From Opitutaceae bacterium (lineage in GTDB: Bacteria; Verrucomicrobiota; Verrucomicrobiia; Opitutales; Opitutaceae), in contig JABTUS010000001.1 in NCBI GenBank assembly GCA_015075305.1, positions 310,001 to 374,000 of the forward strand: 64,000 bases of DNA, in the 5' to 3' direction. A model generated the notes under the pieces. It was not told the DNA's origin and made no database searches. It saw only the letters and a program-made list of their open reading frames with translations. Numbering within the stretch: position 1 is the first letter of the stretch; every line of letters starts with the position of its first letter. This document shows positions 36,580 to 45,443 of the stretch, piece by piece. A program made the position numbers and the translations under genes.

Positions 36580-37749
36580 TCATCCTTCCCCATTCCTCCT
36601 TCGCACAAGCAGCAGGTGCGCGAGCGCCTTGAACATCGTCGACTGGCCCCAGTGGAAATACGGCGTGCGCGCGGTCAGCAGCGGGTACTTCCGATAATAG
36701 AAGTGCCCGTCCGCCCCCTGCATGTGGGTTAAAGTCCACTCCGCCACGCGCCCCGCCATTTCCAGCGCGGCCGAATCCCAGTCGGCGAACAACGCGAAAG
36801 TGTCGATCGCCTGCGACGCGCACTGGATGTCGATCGGATAGGGACGGTCATGGTAGTACCGCGGGCGGCCGTTCGGTTCGAAGAAGACCCGTTTGAAATA
36901 TTCATAACCCTTCTCAATCTGCGGACGAAACGACTCGTCCCCGCTCGATTCCTGGTAGCGCTTGAGACTGTCGAGATTGTACGCCGTGTGAAAATTGTCG
37001 ATCCAGTGGTACTTCGGAGCCTCGCCATACCACCATGAGCCATCCTCCCGCTGGCGGCTGCAGGAGTAGAGCACCGCCTCGCGCGCCGTGTGCAGGTACT
37101 CCTGACGCCTGCGGTGCTTCCAGGTGCGGGCAAGCAGTCCGGCTCCCAGCAGGTTGGAGTTGTGAACGGAATTCTGGAAAACGGCCGTGTAACTCAGGCA
37201 GGTGCCCGTGGGCGTCTTCTCCTTTGGCAGCGACAATATCCACCGACAGATGCTTTCGGCCACGTCCAACAGCCAGGGTTCACCGAGGCGTTCATACGCC
37301 TCCAGGAAAGCCTGGCCAATGAGACCCGACCAGACGATCGTCGGGGTGTGCGCCACCATGCGACCGCTGCGCGTCGTGAAATCGAAGTGATTTCCCCAGC
37401 AGTGGCCCACCGGGTTTGGCACCCGTGCGGTGTCCAGCCAGCGCAGACACGCAAGCGCGCGTTCCCGGTCCGCCTCATTTCCCGTGCGGGCATGGGTCAG
37501 CACGTACCCCCAGGCCATGAAACCGCGCCCCTTGGTCGATTCCAGCGGCTTCACCCCGACGAGCGGCCGCACATTAACGGGTGCCTTCCAGATGGCCTGC
37601 TGGAGCACGCGCTCGGCGAAGATGTTTCCAAAGGTCAGCGGACGCAGGAAACTGGTGAGGCCATCACCGGGATCATAACCCTTGTAGTCACGCGACTCCA
37701 CCCAGTGGCGGACGCGATCCAGACTCTCCAGCAGTTTCCGATCTTCCAT
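36580..37749 (-). CDS. VpsJ-like (alpha/alpha)6-barrel protein of polysaccharide synthesis
   Basis: A 389-residue protein without signal peptide. Repeated helical hairpins with conserved aromatic and acidic residues are visible: FMAWGYVLTHART, WSGLIGQAFLEAYERLG, HNSNLLGAGLLARTWKHR, REDGSWWYGEAPKYHWIDNFHTAYNL and CASQAIDTFALFADWD. This resembles VpsJ and related six-hairpin glycosidase-like proteins in exopolysaccharide loci, whose activity is not established. The frame is open to 37881, but the ATG at 37749 lies 2 bp after the upstream GT2 stop and is preferred. Hydrolase, epimerase or scaffold roles are all possible. Confidence 0.7.
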   Translation of the reverse strand: MEDRKLLESLDRVRHWVESRDYKGYDPGDGLTSFLRPLTFGNIFAERVLQQAIWKAPVNVRPLVGVKPLESTKGRGFMAWGYVLTHARTGNEADRERALACLRWLDTARVPNPVGHCWGNHFDFTTRSGRMVAHTPTIVWSGLIGQAFLEAYERLGEPWLLDVAESICRWILSLPKEKTPTGTCLSYTAVFQNSVHNSNLLGAGLLARTWKHRRRQEYLHTAREAVLYSCSRQREDGSWWYGEAPKYHWIDNFHTAYNLDSLKRYQESSGDESFRPQIEKGYEYFKRVFFEPNGRPRYYHDRPYPIDIQCASQAIDTFALFADWDSAALEMAGRVAEWTLTHMQGADGHFYYRKYPLLTARTPYFHWGQSTMFKALAHLLLVRRRNGEG

Positions 37750-37751
37750 GC

Positions 37752-38684
37752 TCAAATTGCAGCGGCGCTCTCGCGCGAATAGCGGCGGGGCTGCCGCATC
37801 ACATCCCGCGCGGCGGAATCCTGATAAAGCGTGCTGAGTAGAAAGAGCTCCCATTCCGGTGCACCCTCGCGTTGATGCCATTCACTCCATCGCAGGAGAC
37901 GCTTGGCCGCGAGTTCCAGGCGATAACGCGCCAGCCTCGCGGTGCCCAGTCGCTCCAGATCTCCGGACCAGTGCCAGGCGACATAAGTGGCGCTGCGGGC
38001 CTCCATGCGCGCATAGTTCAAAAACGCCTCCCGCAGCAGGCGGTCCTCGTCGAACCAGTGCTCAACCACACCATCCTGCGCCCGACAAAGCCTGAAACCC
38101 GCTTCGACGAGCTGCATGGAGAACAGGGTGTCCTCCCAAAGGCCGAGTTTTCCAGGACCCAGTTCGACATCGAATCCAGGCACCTTTTCGAGAACCCGTC
38201 GGTGAAACGCCATGTTTGCCCCAACCGCTGCAGCTGGATGAACGGGATCGAGCGATTCTGTGCAAGCCAGCCAGGCCTTGTGGGTTGACCTCATCCACGG
38301 CCGCTGGAGGTGGGGCGCCATGATGACCGTGCCGGCGGCTGCATCAGCCCTGCCCTGCGCAATCTCACCCGTGAGACCCTCGATCCAGTTTCCCTTCGGG
38401 CGAATGTCGTCATCCGTCAGGATCACAATCCCACCGTCCGACTGCGCCAGCCCGGTGTTCAGCGCGCTCGACTTGCCGCGTCTGTCCTCGCGGAGGTAGC
38501 GCCCGCCGGGCAGCGACTCGAGTGCTCGCGGGAGTTCCTCCGCCGTGGCATCGCTGGACCCGTTGTCGACGAAGAGAAATTCGGCATCCAATCCGTCGGG
38601 AATGCGCACCGACTTCAATGCCTGCAGGGTTGCGAGGACATTGGCGCAGCGGTCGCGCGTGCAGATGATGACGGATGCCTTCAA
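37752..38684 (-). CDS. GT2-family glycosyltransferase
   Basis: A 310-residue GT-A enzyme: ASVIICTRDRCANVLATLQAL, AEFLFVDNGSSDATAEELP, GGIVILTDDDIRPKGNWIEGL with the DDD metal site, and GKLGLWEDTLFSMQLVEAG with the ED motif. It starts with TTG at 38684, preceded by GGAACG; no better start is nearby. It lies 12 bp from the deacetylase-glycosyltransferase gene upstream and 2 bp from the VpsJ-like gene, so the three form a tight transcription unit. Confidence 0.88.
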   Translation of the reverse strand: MKASVIICTRDRCANVLATLQALKSVRIPDGLDAEFLFVDNGSSDATAEELPRALESLPGGRYLREDRRGKSSALNTGLAQSDGGIVILTDDDIRPKGNWIEGLTGEIAQGRADAAAGTVIMAPHLQRPWMRSTHKAWLACTESLDPVHPAAAVGANMAFHRRVLEKVPGFDVELGPGKLGLWEDTLFSMQLVEAGFRLCRAQDGVVEHWFDEDRLLREAFLNYARMEARSATYVAWHWSGDLERLGTARLARYRLELAAKRLLRWSEWHQREGAPEWELFLLSTLYQDSAARDVMRQPRRYSRESAAAI

Positions 38685-38696
38685 GCAGCGCGTTCC

Positions 38697-40907
38697 TCAG
38701 CAGACAGGCTCGCGATTGTCCGCATGCGCGGACCTGGCCTCCTCGGCCATTTCGCTGGCGGGCACGGTCACCCCGCTCACGAGTTGATCGACGATCGCAA
38801 AGTAGTCATGCTTCCGGATTTCCCAGCTGTTCCGACGGGAATACTCGAGCGCGTTCTCGATGAGCCGTTTCCGCTTCTCCTCATCCGTAAGGATCTCGAT
38901 GATCGCAGCCGCCAAAGCCTCCACATTGCCCGACTCGAAGAAGCGCACGACGGAGTCGTCAAAATAGAACTTGTCGATCTTGGTGCTGGAGATGACGGCC
39001 GGCACTCCGACCGACATGAACTCCATGATCTTCGTGCTGTAGGCCTCGTTGCCAAAGGAGTCGGCGCGTTTTGGCACGACGCCGAGGTCGGCGTCGGCCA
39101 TCACACGGGCCACCTGCTTGACGCTCACCGGTTCAAAGAATCGGACCTTCTCGCCAAGCCCCAGCTTTTGCGAGAGCTTGATCAGCGAAGGCTTCATGTT
39201 GCCGTCGCCGTAGATGTGGAACTCCGCATTCGGGATTGTCTGGATGACCCGGGCGAACGCCTCGATGGCGATGTCGAGACCCTGGTGCCACTGCAGGCCG
39301 CCGGGAAAAATGATGATGCGCCGGCCATCCGGCTCCCGCGTCGGCTGGGGTGTAAACACCCGCGTGTTCACATTGTTGATGAACACCGAGCAGCGGTTCA
39401 TCGTGCCGGTGCGCTCGGCATACTTGTCTCTCCAGAGGTGATTCGAAATGATGACGTGGTCGGCAATTTTCGCCGATGCTTTTTCCGCCCTTTCCAGCAC
39501 CGTGCGCGTCAGCGTGCGACGCGACGCTCCAAACTTGCTGGTGTAGAACTCCGGCACGATGTCATGGATGTCGAGAATAACCTTGGTGCCCTTCATCCGC
39601 GGATAGAGCGCGGCAAAGGCCAGGAAGTCCGGCATGTTGTGCACATGGACGAGGTCATAGGGGAGGCGCCGGTGCCGGCGGAACAGCCACCATCCCGAAC
39701 GCGAAAGAAAACGCACCCAGGAGAGGAGGTATTCCAGCTTTGACCGCTCCTGCTTGCCCATGCGCTTCAGGATGCGGTGCACATGCACGCCCTCCGACTG
39801 CTGGTAGGCGGGCATCTCCAGCGATCGGCGGAGCGCCAGCACATCCACATGATCGCCGCGGGCCGCGAGCGCCTCGGCGTAGCGCATCACGCGATTGTCA
39901 TTCTCATAGAAGGAGTGCGTGACCATGCACACGCGCTTGCGTCGGGAGGGTGGCGCCGGCCGGATGCGCGCCACGTAGTCCGCCAGTTCGCCCGGCAGCG
40001 GCTGCCAGAACGTGCCGCGATGGGCGGTGCCCGCATGCCGGAGCAGTTCGGCATAATGGCTGACGGGAAATTTCCGCGGGGAAGGTGCGTCTCCCTCAAA
40101 CTGGAGATAGTCCGGATGAACGTTGACAAGCGCCATGCCGCCCCGCCTGGCCACCCAGTCGAGCTTCTCCTTCCAGATGCGCGGGGATTTTTCGCGCAAC
40201 ACCAGAAACAGCGTCGAATCCTGCGGGAGCGTGTAGGGCAGCTCCGCATAGCCTCCGAGATTGTTCGGCACCGGCACAATTTTTCGATAAGGGTGGTCGT
40301 CGCCGGCGGATATCCAGAATGGAAAAATCGTCGCCGTGCCATCCGACTGGACCTCGAAGGGATCGGTGTCGAATGTCGAGGCATCGTAGCGGACGTCAAG
40401 ACGGTGCAGCCAGTCGAGGTTGCGAAGCATGAACCCCGAGCGGAATCCGCCCGCACCCCATTCGCGCAGGTGGGAGTTGATGCGCTGCGCCTTCGCCTCG
40501 AAGGCGGACTCCGAGGCGAACAGGCGGCCGTCGTGCTTGAGGTCGTGCACGCCGACCTCGAACCCGTTTTCAACAAGCCAGTCCCTCAGCGCCTTCGGCA
40601 CCGCATAGGAACCCTCCGGGATGAAGTTGAATACCGAGCGGTAGCCGAGACTCATCTCCAGCTCCGCGAGTTTTCGCACATTGGCCAGACCCTCGGGTCC
40701 CTCGACATCATGGCTGAGGACAAACGCGAATTTCTCGCCATTCGGCCAGCCCGGCCAGTCCGCCGGGCGGCGGCCGGCCGCCTCATTGATCGGCCAGGTC
40801 GCGCGGTTCCTTTCGCGCTGGTAAAGGGCCAGCCGGCACCTCAGCCACATGCGCGCGCGCCAGGGCACGTAGGGCTTCAGGAGATAGTAGACGCGATGTC
40901 GCAGCAT
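38697..40907 (-). CDS. Fusion of polysaccharide deacetylase-like domain and GT4 glycosyltransferase
   Basis: A 736-residue two-domain protein. Residues about 55-300 are a NodB-like domain: KFAFVLSHDVEGPEGLANVR (HDVE instead of TFDD), VFNFIPEGSYAVP, GFEVGVHDLKHDGRLF and MALVNVHPDYLQFEG. From about 325 the sequence is a GT4 enzyme: RKRVCMVTHSFYENDNRVMRY, VHVHNMPDFLAFAALYPRMK, IIIFPGGLQWHQGLDIAIEAF and VVPKRADSFGNEAYSTKIMEF. Deacetylation and sugar transfer may be coupled on one lipid-linked intermediate. No frameshift is evident at the join (near RPAPPSRRKR). ATG at 40907. Confidence 0.87.
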   Translation of the reverse strand: MLRHRVYYLLKPYVPWRARMWLRCRLALYQRERNRATWPINEAAGRRPADWPGWPNGEKFAFVLSHDVEGPEGLANVRKLAELEMSLGYRSVFNFIPEGSYAVPKALRDWLVENGFEVGVHDLKHDGRLFASESAFEAKAQRINSHLREWGAGGFRSGFMLRNLDWLHRLDVRYDASTFDTDPFEVQSDGTATIFPFWISAGDDHPYRKIVPVPNNLGGYAELPYTLPQDSTLFLVLREKSPRIWKEKLDWVARRGGMALVNVHPDYLQFEGDAPSPRKFPVSHYAELLRHAGTAHRGTFWQPLPGELADYVARIRPAPPSRRKRVCMVTHSFYENDNRVMRYAEALAARGDHVDVLALRRSLEMPAYQQSEGVHVHRILKRMGKQERSKLEYLLSWVRFLSRSGWWLFRRHRRLPYDLVHVHNMPDFLAFAALYPRMKGTKVILDIHDIVPEFYTSKFGASRRTLTRTVLERAEKASAKIADHVIISNHLWRDKYAERTGTMNRCSVFINNVNTRVFTPQPTREPDGRRIIIFPGGLQWHQGLDIAIEAFARVIQTIPNAEFHIYGDGNMKPSLIKLSQKLGLGEKVRFFEPVSVKQVARVMADADLGVVPKRADSFGNEAYSTKIMEFMSVGVPAVISSTKIDKFYFDDSVVRFFESGNVEALAAAIIEILTDEEKRKRLIENALEYSRRNSWEIRKHDYFAIVDQLVSGVTVPASEMAEEARSAHADNREPVC

Positions 40908-41038
40908 CTGGGATGGAAGGAGATTTTCTTCAATTGGAGGGGCACGCTTTGTCGTGACCTGGGGGATGGGTGATGGGCAACGGCGCCGGAATTTTCACGC
41001 GGAGCAGGGGAGCACGCGGAGAAGAATTTTTCTGGTTT

Positions 41039-41183
41039 GGAGGGGCACGCTTTGTCGTGACCTGGTTGCGCGCATCGCGTCAAAACGCCGGTTGTTTCGC
41101 CATTCAATCCATCAATTCAAGACGCCTTTCAAAATCTGATTCCAAACAATCATCGAACCGGTCACGACGAAGCGTGCCCCTCC
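41039..41183. repeat. MITE-like unit, copy 7
   Basis: Arms at 41039-41062 and 41160-41183, with the usual core. Confidence 0.78.
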
Positions 41184-41471
41184 AGTTGGAAAGACGGACT
41201 GATCGCTGACCTCTGACTTCTGGTTTCCCCGTGGTCCGAAGTCCCAACGGGGCGCGTGAACAACAGCCCAGGGCATCGCCCCGGTTTCATATTCGCAAAT
41301 TCAACGCGAGCCCTGAAGGGGCGGCCAAACCCGTGACGACAACAGCTTGGATCGCCCCTTCAGGGCTCAAAATTTTCTTTCTTCACGAATGACCCATGGC
41401 GTTGCCATGGGCTGCCATGGTCCGCGCCGTTGGCGCAGTGAGACGGAGGGCGGAGATGAGTCCTTGCAAAC

Positions 41472-41617
41472 TGAGGGGCACGCTTTGTCGTGACCTGGTT
41501 GCGCGCGGCGCGTCAAAACGCCGATTGTTTCGCCATTCGACCCATCAAGTCACGACGCTGTTCTCAAATCTGATTCCAAACAATCATCGAACCGGTCACG
41601 ACAAAGCGTGCCCCTCC
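41472..41617. repeat. MITE-like unit, copy 8
   Basis: Arms at about 41472-41495 and 41594-41617. Nearly identical to copy 9, as part of the tandem duplication. Confidence 0.78.
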
Positions 41618-41910
41618 AGTTGGAAAAGACCGGACTGATCGCTGACCTCTGACTTCTGGTTTCCCCGTGGTCCGAAGTCCCAACGGGGCGCGTGAACAAC
41701 AGGCCGGGGCATCGCCCCGGTTTCATATTCGCAAATTCAACGCGAGCCCTGAAGGGGCGGCCAAACCCGTGACGACAACAGCTTGGATCGCCCCTTCAGG
41801 GCTCAAAATTTTCTTTCTTCACAAATAACCCATGGCGTTGCCATGGGCTGCCATGGTCCGCGCCGTTGGCGCTGTGTAGACGGAGGGCGGAGATGAGTCC
41901 TTTGCAAACT

Positions 41911-42056
41911 GGAGGGGCACGCTTTGTCGTGACCTGGTTGCGCGCGGCGCGTCAAAACGCCGGTTGTTTCGCCATTCGACCCATCAAGTCACGACGCTGT
42001 TCTCAAATCTGATTCCAAACAATCATCGAACCGGTCACGACAAAGCGTGCCCCTCC
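41911..42056. repeat. MITE-like unit, copy 9
   Basis: Arms at 41911-41934 and 42033-42056. Ends about 45 bp before the stop codon of the chain-length protein gene. Confidence 0.78.
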
Positions 42057-42101
42057 AGTTGAACGAGACCGGGCTGATCTTTGAGCGCTGACTTCCGGTG
42101 G

Positions 42102-44384
42102 CTAGACCAGGTCCGTCGCGTCCTGATGCAGGGCCTTGGGGATGTAGGTGCGCGTGTTGTTCAGGACCGCACCCACGGGTGTCTTCGATTCGGCGAGCAG
42201 GTCGCGGGCACGCGTGACGGCATCGCGGTCCGCCTTCTCCGACTCGATCACAAGCAGCACCACGTCCATGAACGCAGCCAGTCGCGGCGTGACGCTGACC
42301 GAACTGACCGACGGCATGTTGAAGATGATGAAATCGAAGTCGCTCGCTTTCAGCTTGGGTATCAGGTGACTGAAGCGCATCGGCAGAGCGCGCGGCAGGC
42401 GGTCGCCCTTGCCAACCTCGCTGACGACAAAAAGATTCTGCTGCACTTGGGCGGTGTCCTTCGATTCAAGGGCGTCATCGATGCTGCCGACGGCGCGCCC
42501 CTTGAAGAACTGCTGCGCACTCCCCTGCCCCGTGGTCATGTCGACGTAGAGGACATTGCCGCCCTCGGTTTCCGAGAGCGAACTGGCCAGACCGGCCGCG
42601 ACGCTCGCGTCGTTGGCATTGGTGCCCACGCCCGCAAGCGCAATGAGCTTCGGCTTGTGGGTAAGGTTCTCGCTCTCGAAGAAGCCGATGACGCGGTCGC
42701 GCAGGGTGTCGTAATACGGCTGGAGACGGCTGTCAGGTCCCGGGGCGGGATCCGGCCCCTTGCCCGGCTCCTTCCCCTGGGTTCCATCCGCCATCGCTCT
42801 CTGGGGAAGCGCCAGCTGAGGCTTCTTGCGCTTGGATATCTTGGGAATGGAGAGATAGAGATTGAGCCCCGCGTGGCGGGCGACGTCCACCGGACGCTTG
42901 ATCGTGCGGTCCAGCACGAAGTCCTTGAGGAAGGCGAAGCCGATGCCGATCGCAAAACCGGCCACGGCGACAACCGCGGCCACCTTGATGGCCTTGCTGG
43001 TCACGCGTATCGGCGGCGACGGCGTCTGGATCTCGTTGATGTTCGTCTGGCGCCCCGTGCCGAGCGCGTCGTTGATTCGCGACTGTTCCAGGCTGGACCG
43101 CAGGTACTTGAAATTCGCCTCCTCCATGCTCTTCCGGAGTTCGAGGTCGCGGATGGAAACCTCGGACTTCTCCACCTCGGCGCTTTCCTGCCTCACCTTG
43201 TCCAACTGTGCATTCAAAACCTGGATACGCGTGGACAGGGCCTCAATCTCGACGCGCGCCGTCCTGGGATCGAAAACCTTGATGCGGTTCTCAGCATTCT
43301 TGTCCGTCAGGACCACGGTCGGCGTCGGTGTCGGAACCTTCACCAGAACGGGATACTTGGTCTCCATCTCCTTCTTCTGAACCTCGTAATCGGTGATCAG
43401 GCTCCTGAGCGTCTTCACCGGGTTCGCCGTGGGCAGCATGGTCTTCAGCATCTCGTCCACGCGGTGTTTGGCGGAGTCGAGGCGGCTGAGCAGGCTCTTG
43501 TACTCATCGACAGGAACGCCCGTCATGTCGACCGGAGCCTCGGGTGCGACCACTTCAATCTTGTCCGAACGCACGGGGGCGTCGGGAGACGACATGATCC
43601 GATTGTAGGTGGCGGTGCGTTCGGCAAGCGCGGCCTCGGCCTCGAAGATGAGTGATCGGAGCTGGCTGATCTTCTTGCCGAATTCCTCCTTGGCCTGGTC
43701 GAGCGAATAGATGCCGACGGCCTTGCGCGCGTTGACCAGTTCCTCCTCCGTCCGGCGCAGGCGCGCCTGCAGGGTGTCGGTCTGCTGGATGAGGGCGTCG
43801 TCGAAGGCTCCGACCGGCATGTGGACCTCGCGGTGACGCTTCAGGTACTGTTCGATGATCGTGGCTAGGACCGGCTGGACCACCTGCGGGTTGCTGTGAC
43901 GAAAGTTGATCTCCAGCACGCTGCTGGACTTGGGCACGTCGACGTTCAACCCCGCAACGACCACCTGCGCCGCGGCATACTTGCCCTCCGGGCCGGCCGG
44001 TGCTCCCAGGAGTTTCTCATAGCCCACGGCGTCGGCGACCTTCTGCGCCAGATCCAGGCTGGTCAGGATCGCGATCTCGGCCACGATGAACGACGAGTCC
44101 CCGATTGAGCGCACGCCCATGCCGGATTCCGCCGCCGGGTTCCTGTCCTCAGTGATGTAACGGATGAACAGCCGCGCCTCGGAGCGATACTCCTTCGGCG
44201 CATTGTAGAAGACATATCCGGCCACGCCGAGACCGAGCAGGCCGCAGATCAGGATCGCCCACTTGTGGCGGAAAAGCGTGTAATAAATGTCTCCAATATC
44301 CAGGCCCTTCCGGATCGGCATGGGTCGGTAGGAAACGTCGCCGCCGTCATCGACGTAATTATCTGATGAATACGGATCGTTCAT
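42102..44384 (-). CDS. Wzc/GumC-type polysaccharide chain-length protein with degenerate kinase domain
   Basis: A 760-residue polysaccharide co-polymerase. A Wzz domain starts near residue 28 (GLDIGDIYYTLFRHKW) with a first membrane helix ILICGLLGLGVAGYVFY, then periplasmic coiled coils (about 200-290 and 385-440), a PTPSPPIRV-like proline motif near PSPPIRVTSKA, and a second membrane helix VAAVVAVAGFAIGIGFAF. The cytoplasmic domain aligns with BY-kinases, but its motifs are lost: the Walker A region reads ALAGVGTNANDAS without Lys, Walker A' reads VLYVDMTTG, Walker B reads FIIFNMPSVSS. There is no tyrosine cluster at the C-terminus. It probably controls length without kinase activity. ATG at 44384. 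Confidence 0.88.
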   Translation of the reverse strand: MNDPYSSDNYVDDGGDVSYRPMPIRKGLDIGDIYYTLFRHKWAILICGLLGLGVAGYVFYNAPKEYRSEARLFIRYITEDRNPAAESGMGVRSIGDSSFIVAEIAILTSLDLAQKVADAVGYEKLLGAPAGPEGKYAAAQVVVAGLNVDVPKSSSVLEINFRHSNPQVVQPVLATIIEQYLKRHREVHMPVGAFDDALIQQTDTLQARLRRTEEELVNARKAVGIYSLDQAKEEFGKKISQLRSLIFEAEAALAERTATYNRIMSSPDAPVRSDKIEVVAPEAPVDMTGVPVDEYKSLLSRLDSAKHRVDEMLKTMLPTANPVKTLRSLITDYEVQKKEMETKYPVLVKVPTPTPTVVLTDKNAENRIKVFDPRTARVEIEALSTRIQVLNAQLDKVRQESAEVEKSEVSIRDLELRKSMEEANFKYLRSSLEQSRINDALGTGRQTNINEIQTPSPPIRVTSKAIKVAAVVAVAGFAIGIGFAFLKDFVLDRTIKRPVDVARHAGLNLYLSIPKISKRKKPQLALPQRAMADGTQGKEPGKGPDPAPGPDSRLQPYYDTLRDRVIGFFESENLTHKPKLIALAGVGTNANDASVAAGLASSLSETEGGNVLYVDMTTGQGSAQQFFKGRAVGSIDDALESKDTAQVQQNLFVVSEVGKGDRLPRALPMRFSHLIPKLKASDFDFIIFNMPSVSSVSVTPRLAAFMDVVLLVIESEKADRDAVTRARDLLAESKTPVGAVLNNTRTYIPKALHQDATDLV

Positions 44385-44396
44385 GTGAGGGTCTTC

Positions 44397-45437
44397 CTAG
44401 GCTGCGTGTCGATAGAGAATCGCGCCGACGACACGGGACAGCGGGATGGGGAGCATTCTGAAAAGGGGCGAGAGGCGGTTGCTGGAGCGGTCCGCGACCG
44501 TCGTCCATCGGGACGTGCGGCCATCCAGTCGAAAGTAGTTGATCGCACGCTCATCGGAACCCCAGCTCCGCTTGAACCGGCGGAGGCCTTCATTGGCGAG
44601 GGACGTGCGGCCGAAGTCGAAACTCTCGAATCCGCGTCGCGCATAGTGTCTGATCGCATTCCACATGACCAGATTGTTGCCGCGATGCTGCTGAAACTTC
44701 TGGTCGGAACCGCCGAACTTGTAGAGCGCCTTCCGCTTGTGCTCCAGAAACAGGCCCGCCGCAATCGCCCTGCCTTCGCGACGCGCTGTCACAATGCATC
44801 CTTTGCCAGGGCGAATCATGCCTTGGTGGATGTTCCTGAAGAATGCCGCGGGCTGCTGAGGCACGCCGTGCCGCCTGCGGGTTTGCGCGAGCAGGCCCTG
44901 CAAGCCGGCCATGGCGGCGTCGCTGTGCTCGATCTCGACCTCAACGCCGTCATCCCGGCCCTTTCGAAGCGCCCGGCGCACGGCCGGGTCCAGTCGTTCC
45001 TGAAGGACGGTTTCGTCATCAACGAGCGGGAGCGCATGACCGTGGAAAACCGTGGATGCCTGCGCGCCGGCGAGTCGCTCGAGTCCGCCCCGGATTTCCA
45101 GGTAGCGCCACGATTCCACCCGTGCCAGGTCGCGCGCCTTTGCGACGACGGCGTGCAAGGCTTCCTCATCGAGGCTGAGCGGTGCGCATGCATCAGAAAA
45201 GGGAAGCCCCACGCCGCGCCGGCCGGTCAGCCAGCTGTCGACCTGCATGAGCGGCAGCACTGCCCTCGGTGCACGCGTGGCGCCCAGAAGCAGGTAGCGG
45301 GGCGAAAACCCATAGGTGGCGCGGAGTATGGCGGCCCATTCCCGGGTATGGAAGAACGTGGAATCGGAGAAGGGTTCCAGGAGTTCATCCCACTCGGGAA
45401 TCTCGTCGGGATCGACGATGGCAACCGAGGAGAACAT
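44397..45437 (-). CDS. FemAB/GNAT-type acyltransferase (peptidoglycan bridge-like family)
   Basis: A 346-residue protein with two GNAT-like halves of the FemAB type: FFHTREWAAILRATYGFSPRYLLL at the N-terminus, VVAKARDLARVESWRYLEIRG, and the C-terminal AIAAGLFLEHKRKALYKFGGS followed by NNLVMWNAIRHYARRGFESFDFGRT. Homologues in exopolysaccharide loci are of unsettled function and may acylate a sugar or attach an amino acid. It lies 12 bp upstream of the chain-length protein gene and 5 bp from the aminotransferase gene, so it belongs to the same operon. ATG at 45437. Confidence 0.83.
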   Translation of the reverse strand: MFSSVAIVDPDEIPEWDELLEPFSDSTFFHTREWAAILRATYGFSPRYLLLGATRAPRAVLPLMQVDSWLTGRRGVGLPFSDACAPLSLDEEALHAVVAKARDLARVESWRYLEIRGGLERLAGAQASTVFHGHALPLVDDETVLQERLDPAVRRALRKGRDDGVEVEIEHSDAAMAGLQGLLAQTRRRHGVPQQPAAFFRNIHQGMIRPGKGCIVTARREGRAIAAGLFLEHKRKALYKFGGSDQKFQQHRGNNLVMWNAIRHYARRGFESFDFGRTSLANEGLRRFKRSWGSDERAINYFRLDGRTSRWTTVADRSSNRLSPLFRMLPIPLSRVVGAILYRHAA

Positions 45438-45443
45438 TTTTCC

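Larger units (their letters stand above)
40908..42101. repeat. Mosaic repeat tract with a 436-bp tandem duplication
   Basis: About 1.19 kb without a gene. Forward A arms at 40936, 41039, 41472 and 41911, and reverse arms at 41160, 41594 and 42033, giving three MITE-like units. Between them a second element appears twice (about 41225-41450 and 41660-41880), with CCATGGCGTTGCCATGGG, GAGCCCTGAAGGGGCGGCC and GCGCCGTTGGCGC. The segment 41201-41636 is repeated at 41637 onward with few changes. Confidence 0.87.
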
